This document shows, one piece after another, positions 62,691 to 64,000 of a stretch of 64,000 bases of DNA. The position numbers and the translations under genes were made by a program. This DNA is from Dendrolimus kikuchii. Lineage: Eukaryota > Arthropoda > Insecta > Lepidoptera > Lasiocampidae. The notes beneath the pieces were generated by a model. That model was not told where the DNA came from, did no database searches, and was given only the letters and a program-made list of their open reading frames with translations. The DNA lies in contig JAHHIN020000030.1 of NCBI GenBank assembly GCA_019925095.2, positions 5,377,001 through 5,441,000 on the forward strand. The letters run 5' to 3'. Within the stretch, counting starts at the first letter, position 1. Every line of letters begins with the position of its first letter.

Positions 62691-63079
62691 ATCGACAAAC
62701 GTTATTATTAATGCGTTAATTAGTCATTAATTATAAGTGTTTAAGCGCTCATTAGATATAATATATATAGGAACTGGCCAATACATTATTGTTAGTGCGT
62801 TGTAAAATATGGAATAGGCGGTACGAACATTGAACGATATCTATAGGAACTTGTATAAATAATAACTAAATCATTAACTAAGAATTATCATAAATAACCT
62901 AAAGCTTGTCTTCCGTCTACGGGTTAATTCGAAGTAAATTTTAAATTTTACAGTGCTACTTTAACGGTTTATGTCTGCCCTTAAACTATGTTTTCATTAC
63001 ATATGAAATAAGCCGAGCCTCCTTCGCAGAAGGTTATTCAAAATGGTACAGGTTTAAAAATGGTTCATCTCAAGGACTT
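62691..63079. other. spacer between the two tandem arrays
   Basis: AT-rich; nothing recognised. Confidence 0.5.
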
Positions 63080-64000
63080 GTTAAATAGTTTGTTATGTAT
63101 GTGATATAAACAAATTTAAATATTATAACACTTATGTGTTATTATAGTCCAAGGGTTAGATACTATTACATAGGTTCAATACTTATATCACTAAATATCT
63201 ATACATAATACTAAAGTTTGGAATACAAACAATATTTAAATATCCTAGCACTTATGTGTTATTATAGTCCAAGAGTTATGTATTTATTTCATGTATTTAA
63301 AGCCCCATTCCATAAAATATCTATACATACTGGGTCCAATATCAGTAATGAAACGAGATACCAAGATTTATGTATGTATGTATTATATATATACTCGTAC
63401 TCTGCCTTAATAAAATATTTATATGGTAATATATATACCAAACTCTAAGATAAGGTTAATATCAATATTATACCTGTATTAGAATATATATGTACATATT
63501 ACATACACAGTTTAGGTATTTATGTATGAACATACGCTACATGTATCCAAATCCCATAATTCTATTTTAATAGATTACTATGTATATAATTACATATCTA
63601 TTGATACCCCACTTTATAAGTATTTATGTACGTATGGATATATGCTGCATGCATACATATTCTATAATACTATTGGAATTACATGCTTTAATGGGTTATT
63701 ATGTATATAATTACATATCTATTGATACCCTACTTTATAAGTATTTATGTATGTGTGGATATATGCTGCATGCATACATATTCTATAATACTATTGAACT
63801 TATATGCGTTATTGGGATACTATGTATATAATTACATATCTATTGATATCCTATTTTATAAGTATTTATATGTGTGGATAAATGCTGCATGCATACATAT
63901 TCCATAATACTATTGGATTTAATATTTAATGGTTTATTATGTATATAAACCCTGCTTTACATGTTTAAGTATGTATACTACTTGTGCGTAAGACTATTTA
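63080..64000. repeat. tandem satellite, period about 121 bp, running out of the window
   Basis: ATGTATATAATTACATATC recurs at 63580, 63701 and 63822 (121-bp steps), with CTGCATGCATACATATTC in each unit. Farther left, CACTTATGTGTTATTATAG recurs at 63130 and 63250 (120-bp step), so older, diverged units extend to about 63080. The repeated frames here (MYIITYLLIP...) are products of the repeat, not genes. Confidence 0.85.

Noticed and set aside
63218..63907. Series of similar small frames (MYIITYLLIP type)
   Set aside because: They repeat every 121 bp because the DNA is a tandem satellite; spacing and stops vary.
61855..64000. CRISPR-like array
   Set aside because: Units of 121 and 271 bp, no short repeats with unique spacers, eukaryotic context.

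Overview
This window reads as nuclear DNA of a lepidopteran insect (moth or butterfly). It is AT-rich and crowded with transposable elements of kinds typical of that order: Lep1-like Helitrons ending in CTAGT, mag-like and other gypsy elements, an insect errantivirus with an env gene, BEL/Pao, RTE and CR1/Jockey LINEs, mariner, hAT and a long-hairpin MITE. Almost every long open frame belongs to a mobile element and most are broken. There is no bacterial or phage character. Family assignments come from recognising motifs by eye; no database search was possible.

The main non-repeat content is a split gene on the + strand, about 23.1-43.95 kb. I assembled it from seven short exons joined by splice sites whose reading phases agree at every junction. 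It predicts a 378-residue secreted protein with a signal peptide and two Kazal-like six-cysteine modules, each divided by an intron. Its introns hold most of the window's middle: intron 1 (11.8 kb) contains a Jockey-like fragment, a BEL/Pao element nested in a Helitron, a mariner and more Helitrons; later introns hold LINE tails, a solo LTR, a 300-bp repeat family, Penelope-like ends and a hairpin MITE.

Layout. 0-4 kb: BEL/Pao 3' end, then a gypsy that lost its RT core. 4-9.3 kb: repeats, then a complete minus-strand gypsy (LTRs 4867-5099 and 8963-9234) set in an AT microsatellite. 9.4-14.2 kb: Helitron-like tandem repeats, an RTE LINE on the minus strand, copies of the 300-bp repeat. 14.8-19.6 kb: near-complete CR1-type LINE. 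19.7-23 kb: CR1 3' fragment and unassigned DNA. 23-44 kb: the Kazal gene and its transposon-filled introns. 44-53.5 kb: a hAT element starting 26 bp after the gene's stop codon, into which an errantivirus is inserted (44309-53113), itself interrupted by a LINE (47109-48252) and a Penelope-like palindrome (49618-50118). 55.2-59.5 kb: solo LTR and a minus-strand mag-like gypsy. 59.5-64 kb: AT-rich non-coding DNA ending in two tandem-repeat arrays (about 271 bp and 121 bp periods).

Several nested insertions are dated by clean target-site duplications, giving a relative order: Helitron before BEL/Pao; hAT before errantivirus before LINE and palindrome.
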